A stretch of DNA of 13,764 bases from the NCBI GenBank assembly GCA_023406715.1, contig JAEXVC010000206.1, forward strand, positions 1-13,764, read 5' to 3'. Each line of letters starts with the position of its first letter. Position 1 is the first letter of the stretch. Shown here piece after piece: positions 6,687-13,764 of this stretch. The notes under the pieces are model-generated. The model saw only the letters and a program-made list of their open reading frames with translations. It ran no database searches and was not told the origin of the DNA. This DNA comes from Bacteroidota bacterium. GTDB lineage: Bacteria > Bacteroidota > Bacteroidia > Bacteroidales > Tenuifilaceae. The position numbers were made by a program, and so were the translations under genes.

Positions 6687-6899
6687 CTACTTTAAATAAC
6701 CACTCCCCCGCTCCTTTACAATCCGTATAAAATTACCAATCGACCTATCGTATCCACGCTCAATATCGTTTGGAAAATAACAGGCTGGTAACTCCCCGTT
6801 ACGGCGATGATAGGCCAAACAATCGCAACAAACACCATGCTTTCCGCACGAATATGTGCAATTGCAATACTTTGAATTAGATTCCTTTTTACATTCCAT
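6687..6899 (-). CDS. DUF6485-like small cysteine-rich protein
   Basis: This is a 70-residue cytosolic protein with eight cysteines, seven of them in the first 27 residues: C3, C12-x-C14, C18, C24-C25-x-C27, and C40 in L-P-A-C-Y-F-P. The pattern C-K-K-E...C-N-C-T-Y...G-x-C-C-x-C-L-x-Y-H...E-L-P-A-C-Y/F-F-P...Y-D-R-S matches what I recall of the DUF6485 family found in Bacteroidota and Clostridia. Metal binding (zinc or an iron-sulfur centre) is inferred from the cysteine spacing; no function is known to me. It is convergent to the M13 gene and separated from it by the REP-like cluster. The ATG at 6899 directly precedes the conserved E-C-K-K. An overlapping 78-codon frame at 6716-6952 on the same strand lacks these motifs and is a shadow. 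Confidence 0.85.
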   Translation of the reverse strand: MECKKESNSKYCNCTYSCGKHGVCCDCLAYHRRNGELPACYFPNDIERGYDRSIGNFIRIVKERGSGYLK

Positions 6900-6962
6900 C
6901 GTTCAATCAATTTTTTCAAAAATAGATTATTGGTTATAAGCATACAAATCATTAAAAAAAAT

Positions 6963-7067
6963 GGATTGATGGAGTATTAGAGTGATGGATTACTTGTCTC
7001 TAATCTTTTGATGTCAAACTATGCAATAGCGCTCCATCCCTACATTACTCCACTACTCTAATAATCC
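6963..7067. repeat. Inverted pair of degenerate 8-bp tandem repeats
   Basis: Left arm 6963-6994 holds four consecutive 8-mers: GGATTGAT, GGAGTATT, AGAGTGAT, GGATTACT. Read on the minus strand, the right arm 7067-7028 holds five: GGATTATT, AGAGTAGT, GGAGTAAT, GTAGGGAT, GGAGCGCT. The rough consensus is RGAKTDRT. The arms face each other across 33 bases and could form an imperfect hairpin. They lie in the divergent gap between the DUF6485-like gene and the M3-like peptidase gene. Confidence 0.7.
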
Positions 7068-7091
7068 GTTCAAATTAAACCAAAAATTCAC

Positions 7092-7122
7092 TTTGAAATC
7101 AAACATTTACTTTGCATTTTTG
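7092..7122 (+). promoter_or_regulatory. Candidate promoter of the M3-like peptidase gene
   Basis: TTTG at 7092-7095 and CATTTTTG at 7115-7122 are 19 bases apart, the same spacing as the rocD promoter; the second box matches TAnnTTTG except for its first base. The predicted start is near 7130, about 32 bases before the ATG. Confidence 0.5.
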
Positions 7123-7161
7123 CGACTTAACCTCAAAAGTTAAAACCAAAACCAATTTAGT

Positions 7162-9222
7162 ATGAGAAAACTATTTCTATTGTTATCACTACCCATTTTG
7201 CTAACTATGACTAACTGCAAGCCAAGTGAAAATGGAGACAAAAAAGCGGATGTTTCTCCCATTACAAAGGAATCCATAACCAAGGTAACCAATGGGTTAG
7301 TTGGAAAGTATGGCGATTCTCAAAAGTTCCGCATTGAACGTGGCGTAAGCCAAGTTGCTCTGCTTTGGAGAAATTCCGATGGCACACAGGCTGAGTTCGA
7401 AGAGTTCTGTAACGCTCAGTTCGTTGCCGAAGACGCCGCACTCGACCAACTTTTCAGCAAACTATCGTATGGCTACGAGATGCTTAACGGATATTTTATC
7501 CTACTAAGCAAAGAGCTTATGCGCCCTCTTCACCTCGATTGGGGTCCTGTTACTCCTATCGATGAGCTTTTTGGTTCTTACAATGCCGCAGCACACCTTT
7601 CAGAAGATTTATACACCAACAAAATTGCATTTATCACCGCACTTAACTTCCCAAATTACACATTGAAGGAGAAGAGCGAACTAGGTGAAAAATGGAGCCG
7701 TAAAGATTGGGCTTACGCTCGTATGGGCGATATGTTCACCAGCCGTGTTCCTGCAAACCTAATCCAAAACTACTCAACAGTAAATACTAATGCCGATACA
7801 TATATCAGCGAATATAATATCTACCTTGGATATTTGGTAAACGATAATAACGAAACACTTTTCGCCGATAAAGATTTAAAACTTATCACCCACTGGGGTT
7901 TACGCGATGAGCTAAAATCGCAGTACGCCGATAAGGAAAGCGGATTAGTACGTCAGGAGATGATTTACCAAGTAATGAAGCGCATTATCGACCAAAGCAT
8001 TCCTAAGGATGTTATCAACAGCAACAAGTACAGCTGGAATCCTTACAAAAACACACTAGCACAGGATGGTAAGGAGATAACCTTTGAATCGGAGCCAAAC
8101 ACACGCTATCAGCACGTTTTAAACCAATTCAAGGCATTAACTGCTATTGACGCTTACACTCCAAGTATGCCAACATACATCCAACGTAAGTTTGAGGGTG
8201 AATTTGAACTTCCTGTAGATGAAGTTGAGCAACTTTTTACTGAGCTTGTATCATCAAAAGAGGTTAGAGATTTGGGCAAACTAATTAGCCAACGATTAGG
8301 TCGCGATTTGCGCCCATTCGATATTTGGTACGATGGATTTAAAGCACGTAGCGGAATTCCTGCCGAAAAACTTGAAGCAATCACCAACAAACGCTTTGCA
8401 AGCGCCGAGGCTTTTGAAAAGGAACTTCCAAACATCCTAACCTCGTTGGGCTGGAGTAAGGAAAAAGCCAAATTTATTGGCGAAAGAGTTAAAGTTGAAG
8501 CAGCCCGTGGCTCTGGACACGCTTGGGGTGGCGAAATGCGTAAGGATAATGCATTGCTTCGCACAAGAGTTCCTGCAAACGGAATGAACTACAAAGGATT
8601 CAACATTGCAATGCACGAGTTTGGCCATAACGTAGAGCAAACAATCACCTTACATGATGTGGATAACTACATTATGCACGGTGTTCCTAACACAGCATTC
8701 ACAGAGGCATTGGCATTCGTTTTCCAGAAACGCGACTTGAGCGTTCTTGGATTCAAGGAAACCAACCCCGATAAGGAAGCTTTAGAGACATTGGATAACC
8801 TTTGGTCGTGCTACGAAATTATGGGTGTTTCGCTAGTTGATATCAACCTTTGGAAATGGTTATACAACAACCCAAATGCCACTGCGGAGCAGGTAAAAGA
8901 GGCAACTCTTACCATTGCAAAAGATGTTTGGAATAAGTACTATGCCGATGTATTTGGCTCAAAGGATGAACCAATTCTTGCCATTTACTCACATATGATT
9001 GACAACCCTCTTTACCTATCAGCATATCCAATTGGTCACCTAATTGATTTCCAGCTAGAGAAACAATTCGTTGGAAAATCGTTTGCTAACGAGGTTGATA
9101 GGATTTTTGCACAGGGCCGTCTTGTTCCACAACTATGGTTTAAGAATGGCGTTGGCGCACCTCTATCGGTTAAGCCAATTCTTGAAGCATCGGGAAAATC
9201 AATCCAAACTCGTTCGAAATAG
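7162..9222 (+). CDS. HExxH zinc metallopeptidase lipoprotein (M3-like gluzincin)
   Basis: This 686-residue protein has a lipoprotein signal ending M-T-N-C (Cys19) followed by a polar linker, so it is probably envelope-anchored. The N-terminal two thirds are mainly helical, without motifs I can name. The active site is HEFGH at 485-489, with E515 in T-E-A-L-A-F-V-F 26 residues after the second histidine. That HExxH...E spacing, and a long helical body with a late active site, resemble the M3 (oligopeptidase F/thimet) and M2 groups of clan MA. The usual M3 wording around the motif is not exact, so the family name is tentative. Zinc ligands and catalytic glutamate are all present. It probably trims oligopeptides outside the inner membrane; the substrate is unknown. 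It has its own candidate promoter and terminator and is not detectably related to the M13 gene upstream. Confidence 0.8.
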   Translation: MRKLFLLLSLPILLTMTNCKPSENGDKKADVSPITKESITKVTNGLVGKYGDSQKFRIERGVSQVALLWRNSDGTQAEFEEFCNAQFVAEDAALDQLFSKLSYGYEMLNGYFILLSKELMRPLHLDWGPVTPIDELFGSYNAAAHLSEDLYTNKIAFITALNFPNYTLKEKSELGEKWSRKDWAYARMGDMFTSRVPANLIQNYSTVNTNADTYISEYNIYLGYLVNDNNETLFADKDLKLITHWGLRDELKSQYADKESGLVRQEMIYQVMKRIIDQSIPKDVINSNKYSWNPYKNTLAQDGKEITFESEPNTRYQHVLNQFKALTAIDAYTPSMPTYIQRKFEGEFELPVDEVEQLFTELVSSKEVRDLGKLISQRLGRDLRPFDIWYDGFKARSGIPAEKLEAITNKRFASAEAFEKELPNILTSLGWSKEKAKFIGERVKVEAARGSGHAWGGEMRKDNALLRTRVPANGMNYKGFNIAMHEFGHNVEQTITLHDVDNYIMHGVPNTAFTEALAFVFQKRDLSVLGFKETNPDKEALETLDNLWSCYEIMGVSLVDINLWKWLYNNPNATAEQVKEATLTIAKDVWNKYYADVFGSKDEPILAIYSHMIDNPLYLSAYPIGHLIDFQLEKQFVGKSFANEVDRIFAQGRLVPQLWFKNGVGAPLSVKPILEASGKSIQTRSK

Positions 9223-9246
9223 TTTATTAAACTCTTAACATAAAGT

Positions 9247-9279
9247 AACGGTTGCCAATATTGGCAACCGTTTTTTTTT
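9247..9279 (+). terminator. Rho-independent terminator of the M3-like peptidase gene
   Basis: Stem 9247-9258 (AACGGTTGCCAA) is complementary to 9261-9272 (TTGGCAACCGTT), a near-continuous 12-bp palindrome, with nine T from 9271 to 9279. It starts 24 bases after the stop codon. Confidence 0.93.
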
Positions 9280-9324
9280 CAGAAATTCGGCATATATTTA
9301 CGAAAACACATATCAAAAAAAACT

Positions 9325-10668
9325 ATGCAAAAGAAACTTTACACCGATAGACAAACCCTTACCGAACTGGAAATTTTCAGAGACGATAAATCGGGCCTGA
9401 ACATCTTCGATTTAATTGATAAAACAGCCACACCGGGTGGAAGAGATTTTCTAAAAAATCAATTTCAGAATCCATATACCAATGCTGATGATATAAAAAA
9501 CATGCAGGATGCCCTTAAAGCAATAATTGCGGAACCTGCAAAGTTTACAGTCCCCTTCTCAAAGGAGTTGATGGATAGTATTGACGTTTATTACTTCTCT
9601 AAAAGTGAGGTATTAATTAGCACCAACCCAATTGCTCGTTTTTTTGAAGGGTTAATTTACAGAGTAAAGTACAAGGATTTTAAAGGAACCGCACTAAAAG
9701 GTTCGAAAAACACATTGCACTTTGTGCAACTTATAAAAAAGTATTTCGATAGATTTGAATCAAGCAAACTTCCAAAATTACTCAAGGATTCATATACAAC
9801 AGTAAACGAAATACTTAACGAGAAAGACATTAAAACTGCCTGCGACATTAAGGATATCAAATCATTGGATTTTGTCGATTTAATTACAATTGACCAATGG
9901 TTCCGCTCCATGCATAAACTAAAAATACTAACCCTACTGGAAATTGCATATACTTTCGATGCCTATACATCGATGGCCACGGCTATTAAGCAATACAACT
10001 TGAATTTTCCGGAGATTGTTGACTCCGAAGATTCAGTTCTAGAAATTGATGATTTATTCCACCTATTCATAAAAAATCCTATTGCCAATAGCATTAAGTA
10101 CGATGCTGGGAAACAATTCCTATTCCTCACCGGACCTAATATGGCAGGAAAAACAACGTTCCTTAAATCGTGTGGAATTGCAATCTACATGGCGCAGATA
10201 GGGATGGCTGTTCCAGCAAAATCAATGAAAATATCTCCATTCAATGCACTATTCAGCAGTCTAAACACAACAGATAATCTCAGCATAGGATACAGTTATT
10301 TCTATAGCGAGGTTATGCGAGTTCGAAAAGCGGCAGAAACTCTGCAAAAAGAGAAAAAGGTTTTTATGATTTTTGATGAACTATTTAAGGGAACCAATAT
10401 TAAGGATGCTTTTGATGGCTCAATGCTTGTAATTAATGGGCTGTTGAAGTGGAAATCGAGTATGTTTATTCTAGCATCGCATATCACTGAAATATCAAAG
10501 GAGATAGATGGAATTTCCAACGTGTTTTTCCGATATTTTGACTCCTCAGTGGAAAACGGGAAACCAGCCTTTAGCTATAAAATTCGTGAGGGAAAATCGA
10601 ATGAACGCTTAGGATTGATAATTTTGCAAAACGAAAATATCGAAACACTATTAACACCGCCACAATAA
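9325..10668 (+). CDS. Short MutS-like ATPase (MutS family, no mismatch-recognition domain)
   Basis: This 447-residue protein has only the MutS lever/core region (about residues 1-235) and the MutS-type ABC ATPase domain (about 240-447). Walker A is GPNMAGKT at 270-277 (bacterial MutS has GPNMGGKS), the signature-like segment is G-Y-S-Y-F-Y-S-E-V-M at 322-331, Walker B is VFMIFDE ending in D351-E352, and the switch histidine is H386 in A-S-H-I-T-E-I. The D-E-L-F-K-G-T-N wording after Walker B differs from D-E-I-G-R-G-T-S in MutS. The N-terminal mismatch-binding domain (F-x-E), the connector domain and a C-terminal Smr nuclease are all absent. True MutS proteins exceed 800 residues, so classical mismatch repair is unlikely. 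It is probably a cytosolic DNA-structure-binding or uncharacterised ATPase. Its stop abuts the ATG of the TrmJ-like gene. Confidence 0.88.
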   Translation: MQKKLYTDRQTLTELEIFRDDKSGLNIFDLIDKTATPGGRDFLKNQFQNPYTNADDIKNMQDALKAIIAEPAKFTVPFSKELMDSIDVYYFSKSEVLISTNPIARFFEGLIYRVKYKDFKGTALKGSKNTLHFVQLIKKYFDRFESSKLPKLLKDSYTTVNEILNEKDIKTACDIKDIKSLDFVDLITIDQWFRSMHKLKILTLLEIAYTFDAYTSMATAIKQYNLNFPEIVDSEDSVLEIDDLFHLFIKNPIANSIKYDAGKQFLFLTGPNMAGKTTFLKSCGIAIYMAQIGMAVPAKSMKISPFNALFSSLNTTDNLSIGYSYFYSEVMRVRKAAETLQKEKKVFMIFDELFKGTNIKDAFDGSMLVINGLLKWKSSMFILASHITEISKEIDGISNVFFRYFDSSVENGKPAFSYKIREGKSNERLGLIILQNENIETLLTPPQ

Positions 10669-11361
10669 ATGGAAGTTAGCTTTATACTGGTTGAACCTGC
10701 CGTTCCAGAAAATGTAGGAGCCGCTGCGCGTGCAATAAAAACAATGGGCTTTGGCGATTTACGCCTAGTTAACCCCTGCGACCATTTGGATATGAAAGCC
10801 CGAATGCTTGCCCACGCATCGAACGATATTCTTGAGAATGCCAAGGTTTACCAATCGTTAGAAGATGCAATTAAGGATGTAGATTTTGTTTTTGCCACAT
10901 CGGCAAAGCAACGCTGGGTTAAGCTAGATATTATTCCATGCAGCGAAATAACCGATTTTATTGAGAAAAAAGGCGATACCATAAACAGCATAGCTGTTGT
11001 ATTTGGTAGAGAGGAATCGGGCTTAACCAACGAGGAGATAGCCCTATGCCATAGAGTTTCCAACATACCTTTAAAAACCCAGTATCCATCGCTAAACCTA
11101 GCACAATCAGTAATGATTTATGCTTACACACTTTCATTCTTAAATATTGAAAGCCCAGAAAAGCAAATAAAAAATCAGAATCCCGATAGCCTAAAAGCAT
11201 TAATTACTAAAGTTCAATCAATATTAAGTCAAATTGAGCTCGGTCCCGACAAGTTAATCAATGGTCGACTAATTGAACGAATAACTGAAATGGATGCAGA
11301 GGATATCAAACTTCTCCATTCCTTAACTACTGCCCTAACAGAAAAAATCAAGACCAATTGA
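10669..11361 (+). CDS. trmJ: TrmJ-like tRNA (cytidine/uridine-2'-O-)-methyltransferase
   Basis: This is a 230-residue SPOUT-class methyltransferase. The N-terminal P-E-N-V-G-A-A-A-R-A-I-K-T-M-G-F (13-28) is SpoU motif 1, with N14 and R21 conserved; motif 2 is V-F-G-R-E-E-S-G-L-T-N-E-E (111-123); motif 3 is Y-P-S-L-N-L-A-Q-S-V (139-148). Motifs 2 and 3 build the trefoil knot that binds S-adenosylmethionine. The FGREESGLTNEE wording and the first-residue start of the knot fit the TrmJ branch, which methylates the 2'-OH of residue 32 in several tRNAs; other SpoU members cannot be fully excluded. The C-terminal helical tail (about 165-230) matches the usual TrmJ length. The ATG follows the MutS-like stop with no gap, implying translational coupling in a two-gene operon. 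No strong terminator follows, only a 6-bp hairpin at 11362-11377. Confidence 0.88.
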   Translation: MEVSFILVEPAVPENVGAAARAIKTMGFGDLRLVNPCDHLDMKARMLAHASNDILENAKVYQSLEDAIKDVDFVFATSAKQRWVKLDIIPCSEITDFIEKKGDTINSIAVVFGREESGLTNEEIALCHRVSNIPLKTQYPSLNLAQSVMIYAYTLSFLNIESPEKQIKNQNPDSLKALITKVQSILSQIELGPDKLINGRLIERITEMDAEDIKLLHSLTTALTEKIKTN

Positions 11362-11464
11362 GATGATATAAATCATCGTTATAACTACTAAAAAAACATC
11401 ATAGTCTCGCCGTCTGTTTTGAATTTTACCATAAATTGACAGCATAACCTAAAACCGTACAACT

Positions 11465-12187
11465 ATGATAAAAAAAACTCTACTGAGCGGAATAGTATTG
11501 CTCTTGTTAAATTTTAACCTTGCTTTAGCACAGGAAGAAAATCAAAACAGTAAGGTAAGTGTCGACTATAGTGTCGATTTTGTAAGCAGGTATGTATGGC
11601 GAGGGCTACTCTTCAACGGGAATCCAAATATCCAGCCAACAATTTCGCTAACAGCAGGAGGGCTAACTCTTGGAAGTTGGGCATCGTTTGGAACATCGCA
11701 GGAGTATTCAGAAATTGATTTATTTGCCACCTACACCATTGGAAATTTATCCTTTACTTTATACGATTACTATAACGAGTACGAATCGAGCCTAGACTCT
11801 GTTGATTACTTCAACTGGGACAAGAAAACCACAGGGCATCTGGTTGAAGGTTCAGTTAATTGGGCTGGAACAGAAAGTTTCCCATTAAGCATTACTCTTG
11901 CATCGTTCTTTTACGGCTACGACACCGACGAAAATGGTGACCAGAATTATTCTGCTTACCTAGAATTGGGTTATCCAGTAAAAATTGGGAACTATAATTT
12001 CGATCTGTTTGCTGGAGGAGCGCTAAACAAAGGATTCTACTATCACGAAGCCAATATTATAAACGTAGGTTTTAAAACAACCAAGGAAATTGAAATTACT
12101 GAAAAATTTAAACTTCCAGTAAGCGCCACATTTGTTGTAAATCCTGCTAAAGAAGATGTATTTTTTGTAGTTGGTATAACACTATAA
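11465..12187 (+). CDS. Putative outer-membrane porin, TorF-like
   Basis: This 240-residue exported protein has a Sec signal peptide with an A-L-A cleavage site at residues 20-22 (mature QEEN...). The mature start V-D-Y-S-V-D-F-V-S-R-Y-V-W-R-G (33-47), followed by G-N-P-N-I-Q-P (52-58), is the signature I associate with the TorF-type putative porins (the TIGR02001-like family). The body alternates short beta strands with glycine- and aromatic-rich turns (GSWASFGTS, SFTLYDYYNEY, YSAYLELGYP, YNFDLFAGGAL), consistent with a small beta-barrel. The last strand ends V-F-F-V-V-G-I-T-L, without the terminal aromatic often seen in outer-membrane proteins. The methyl-accepting chemotaxis gene starts 10 bases after the stop, so the two are probably co-transcribed. 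The solute passed is unknown. Confidence 0.75.
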   Translation: MIKKTLLSGIVLLLLNFNLALAQEENQNSKVSVDYSVDFVSRYVWRGLLFNGNPNIQPTISLTAGGLTLGSWASFGTSQEYSEIDLFATYTIGNLSFTLYDYYNEYESSLDSVDYFNWDKKTTGHLVEGSVNWAGTESFPLSITLASFFYGYDTDENGDQNYSAYLELGYPVKIGNYNFDLFAGGALNKGFYYHEANIINVGFKTTKEIEITEKFKLPVSATFVVNPAKEDVFFVVGITL

Positions 12188-12197
12188 AATAGAGTAT

Positions 12198-13764
12198 ATG
12201 AAGGGAAAATTCTTTTCAATTCAACTCCGGCTAACATTGTTGGTAGGAGTTGGTGTATTCCTCACGGTGGCGGCTCTAGTGCTTTTTAGTTCAAGCAATG
12301 CCATGCGAAACGCAATAAATGATGCCAAACAGGAAGCTGTAGCAATTTCGAAAAATTATGCTGGCGAAGTAAAATCTAGAATGGATAAAGCAATGTTCTC
12401 AGCTAGCGCCATGGCCGATGCACTAAGTTATGTTGCTGGAAAAAGAGACCAAGCAATTAGTCGTGAACAGGCTCAAATGATGGGTGCAAGGATTCTTTTA
12501 AGCAATCCGGATAACCTTGGTTTTACAATATGCTTTGAACCTAACGCTTTTGATAATAAAGATTCAAGATACGCAAACACCGCCGCCCACGACAATACAG
12601 GAAGGTTTGTATCATACCTTACAAAAAGTGAAGGTGGAGGCTACGTGGTTGAAGCATTGATTGATTATGACAAACCCGAAGCAGCCCCTTGGTACTGGAA
12701 ACCTAAAGAGCTATTGACCGATTTTGTAACTGAACCCATACACTATCCAATTCAGGGCAAAATGGTATTTATGGTATCATTTATGTCTCCAATCGTAGGC
12801 AATTCACAATTCATGGGGGTTACCGGCATCGACTATTCAATCGATTTCTTGCAGGATTTAGTATCGAACTCAAAGTTTTACGATGGAAAAGCAAGAATTG
12901 CCATTGTAAGTTACGAGGGTGTTTACGCGGCAAACTCAACTAATGCTGACTTTATTGGAAAAAGCATTAAAGAGGACAACGCCTCAACCTTTAACAATCA
13001 AATAAAAGAACTTAAAGACGGAAAAGAGGTTGTAAGCGAAACCGATAATTTACTAAGCGTATTCGTACCCATTTATGTTGGAAAAAGCAAATTGCCTTGG
13101 CAGGTAAGAATGTCAATCCCTATGGAAATTATTACCCAAAAAGCGGTAAGCCAAATGTGGTACCAGATAATTCTTGGGATAGTTCTATTTGCACTTAGTA
13201 TTGGAATTCTAATTTATGTTCTTCGTCAAACTATTAAGCCAATATACTCATTGGTTGATGTTACAACACAAATAGCCAATGGAGAATTAAACATTCAACG
13301 TAAAGATGATATAAGAAATGATGAAATTGGGTTGGTCTACACTTCGGTTCATAATATGGCCGAGAAGCTAAAACTAATAATAACATCAATCCGTGAAGCC
13401 GCAGAAAGTTTTTCCGCTGCAGCAAGCCAAATGAGCCAAGGCAGTCAACAACTCTCGGAACGTACCAACGAGCAAGCATCATCAGTTGAAGAGGTTAGTA
13501 GTTCTATGGAGGAAATGGTTTCCAGCATACAGCAAAATACTGATAATGCTCGCGAAACTGAGAAAATCTCAAACTTAGCATCGGTTGGTGGCAAAAAGGG
13601 GAAAGAGTCCGTTGATGTTGCTATTAACTCCATGATGCAAATTGCCCAGAAAATTGGAGTTATTACCGACATTGCATTCCAAACCAATATTCTGGCCCTA
13701 AATGCTGCTGTTGAAGCAGCTAGAGCCGGCGAACATGGTAAAGGCTTTGCTGTAGTTGCTGCAG
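12198..13764 (+). CDS. Methyl-accepting chemotaxis protein with dCache-like sensor, 3'-truncated by the window
   Basis: This reading frame has no stop in the window; 522 codons and one extra base are visible. Order: short cytoplasmic basic start, transmembrane helix 1 (about 8-31), periplasmic sensor (about 35-305), transmembrane helix 2 (about 321-343), HAMP (about 345-395), then the coiled-coil signalling domain. The signalling tip is seen at 491-522: D-I-A-F-Q-T-N-I-L-A-L-N-A-A-V-E-A-A-R-A-G-E then H-G-K-G-F-A-V-V-A-A, nearly the family consensus. The sensor looks like a double Cache domain: P-W-Y-W at 164-167 and G-V-T-G-I-D-Y-S at 207-214. The arginine two residues before W in amino-acid-binding dCache receptors is an alanine here (A163), so amino-acid sensing by that motif is doubtful. 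It starts 10 bases after the porin stop. The ATG at 12198 directly precedes the basic segment and TM1, with no good upstream alternative. Confidence 0.92.
   Translation, partial: MKGKFFSIQLRLTLLVGVGVFLTVAALVLFSSSNAMRNAINDAKQEAVAISKNYAGEVKSRMDKAMFSASAMADALSYVAGKRDQAISREQAQMMGARILLSNPDNLGFTICFEPNAFDNKDSRYANTAAHDNTGRFVSYLTKSEGGGYVVEALIDYDKPEAAPWYWKPKELLTDFVTEPIHYPIQGKMVFMVSFMSPIVGNSQFMGVTGIDYSIDFLQDLVSNSKFYDGKARIAIVSYEGVYAANSTNADFIGKSIKEDNASTFNNQIKELKDGKEVVSETDNLLSVFVPIYVGKSKLPWQVRMSIPMEIITQKAVSQMWYQIILGIVLFALSIGILIYVLRQTIKPIYSLVDVTTQIANGELNIQRKDDIRNDEIGLVYTSVHNMAEKLKLIITSIREAAESFSAAASQMSQGSQQLSERTNEQASSVEEVSSSMEEMVSSIQQNTDNARETEKISNLASVGGKKGKESVDVAINSMMQIAQKIGVITDIAFQTNILALNAAVEAARAGEHGKGFAVVAA

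Noticed and set aside
6716..6952. 78-codon minus-strand frame overlapping the DUF6485-like gene
   Set aside because: The other frame on the same strand carries the conserved cysteine pattern; this one has none.
7107..7115. TTACTTTGC as a possible -7 promoter box
   Set aside because: The only upstream TTTG is 11 bases away; the overlapping CATTTTTG box at 7115-7122 has the correct 19-base spacing.
8154..8564. 136-codon minus-strand frame inside the M3-like peptidase gene
   Set aside because: It is antisense to an intact coding region; the serine-rich composition is typical of a shadow.
9293..9300. TATATTTA as a -7 promoter box for the MutS-like gene
   Set aside because: No TTTG lies at a suitable distance upstream; that region is the T tract of the previous terminator.
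11362..11377. Small hairpin GATGAT-ATAA-ATCATC after trmJ
   Set aside because: Only 6 A/T-rich base pairs with no T tract; too weak to call a terminator.
13261..13687. Minus-strand frames antisense to the chemoreceptor gene
   Set aside because: The plus-strand frame reads continuously as HAMP plus signalling domain through this stretch.

Overview
The window looks like chromosomal DNA of an AT-rich, Gram-negative member of the Bacteroidota, most plausibly an environmental Bacteroidales/Marinilabiliales-type organism. Support comes from three lipoproteins and several Sec-exported proteins, TTTG-N19-TAnnTTTG-like promoters, starts without clear Shine-Dalgarno sequences, a DUF6485-type protein, and dispersed short repeats familiar from that phylum. 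I could not run a taxonomic search, so this placement is an inference.

Layout. (1) 1-231: the last codons of a MATE-type efflux transporter and its strong terminator. (2) About 290-2895: three AT-rich single-gene units (lipoprotein, secreted protein, TPR plus zinc-peptidase protein). Each is followed by an imperfect palindrome built on CTGGGG...CCCCAG. The arrangement resembles integron gene cassettes with attC-like sites but without an integrase, and is the most unusual part of the window. (3) 3036-4402: a promoter, ornithine aminotransferase and a terminator. (4) 4461-6531: an M13 (neprilysin/PepO-like) lipoprotein peptidase and its terminator. (5) 6541-7161: a convergent region with three REP-like repeat units, a small cysteine-rich DUF6485-like gene on the minus strand, and an inverted pair of 8-bp tandem repeats. 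(6) 7162-9279: a second, unrelated HExxH lipoprotein peptidase (M3-like) and its terminator. (7) 9325-11361: a short MutS-like ATPase joined stop-to-start to a TrmJ-like tRNA methyltransferase. (8) 11465 to the window end: a putative outer-membrane porin followed 10 bases later by a methyl-accepting chemotaxis protein that is cut by the window edge.

Functionally, the backbone is ordinary: amino-acid metabolism, envelope peptidases, tRNA modification, chemotaxis. The two lipoprotein peptidases and the aminotransferase would fit an organism that lives on peptides and amino acids, but only adjacency supports that. No tRNA, rRNA, CRISPR array, transposase or integrase was seen.
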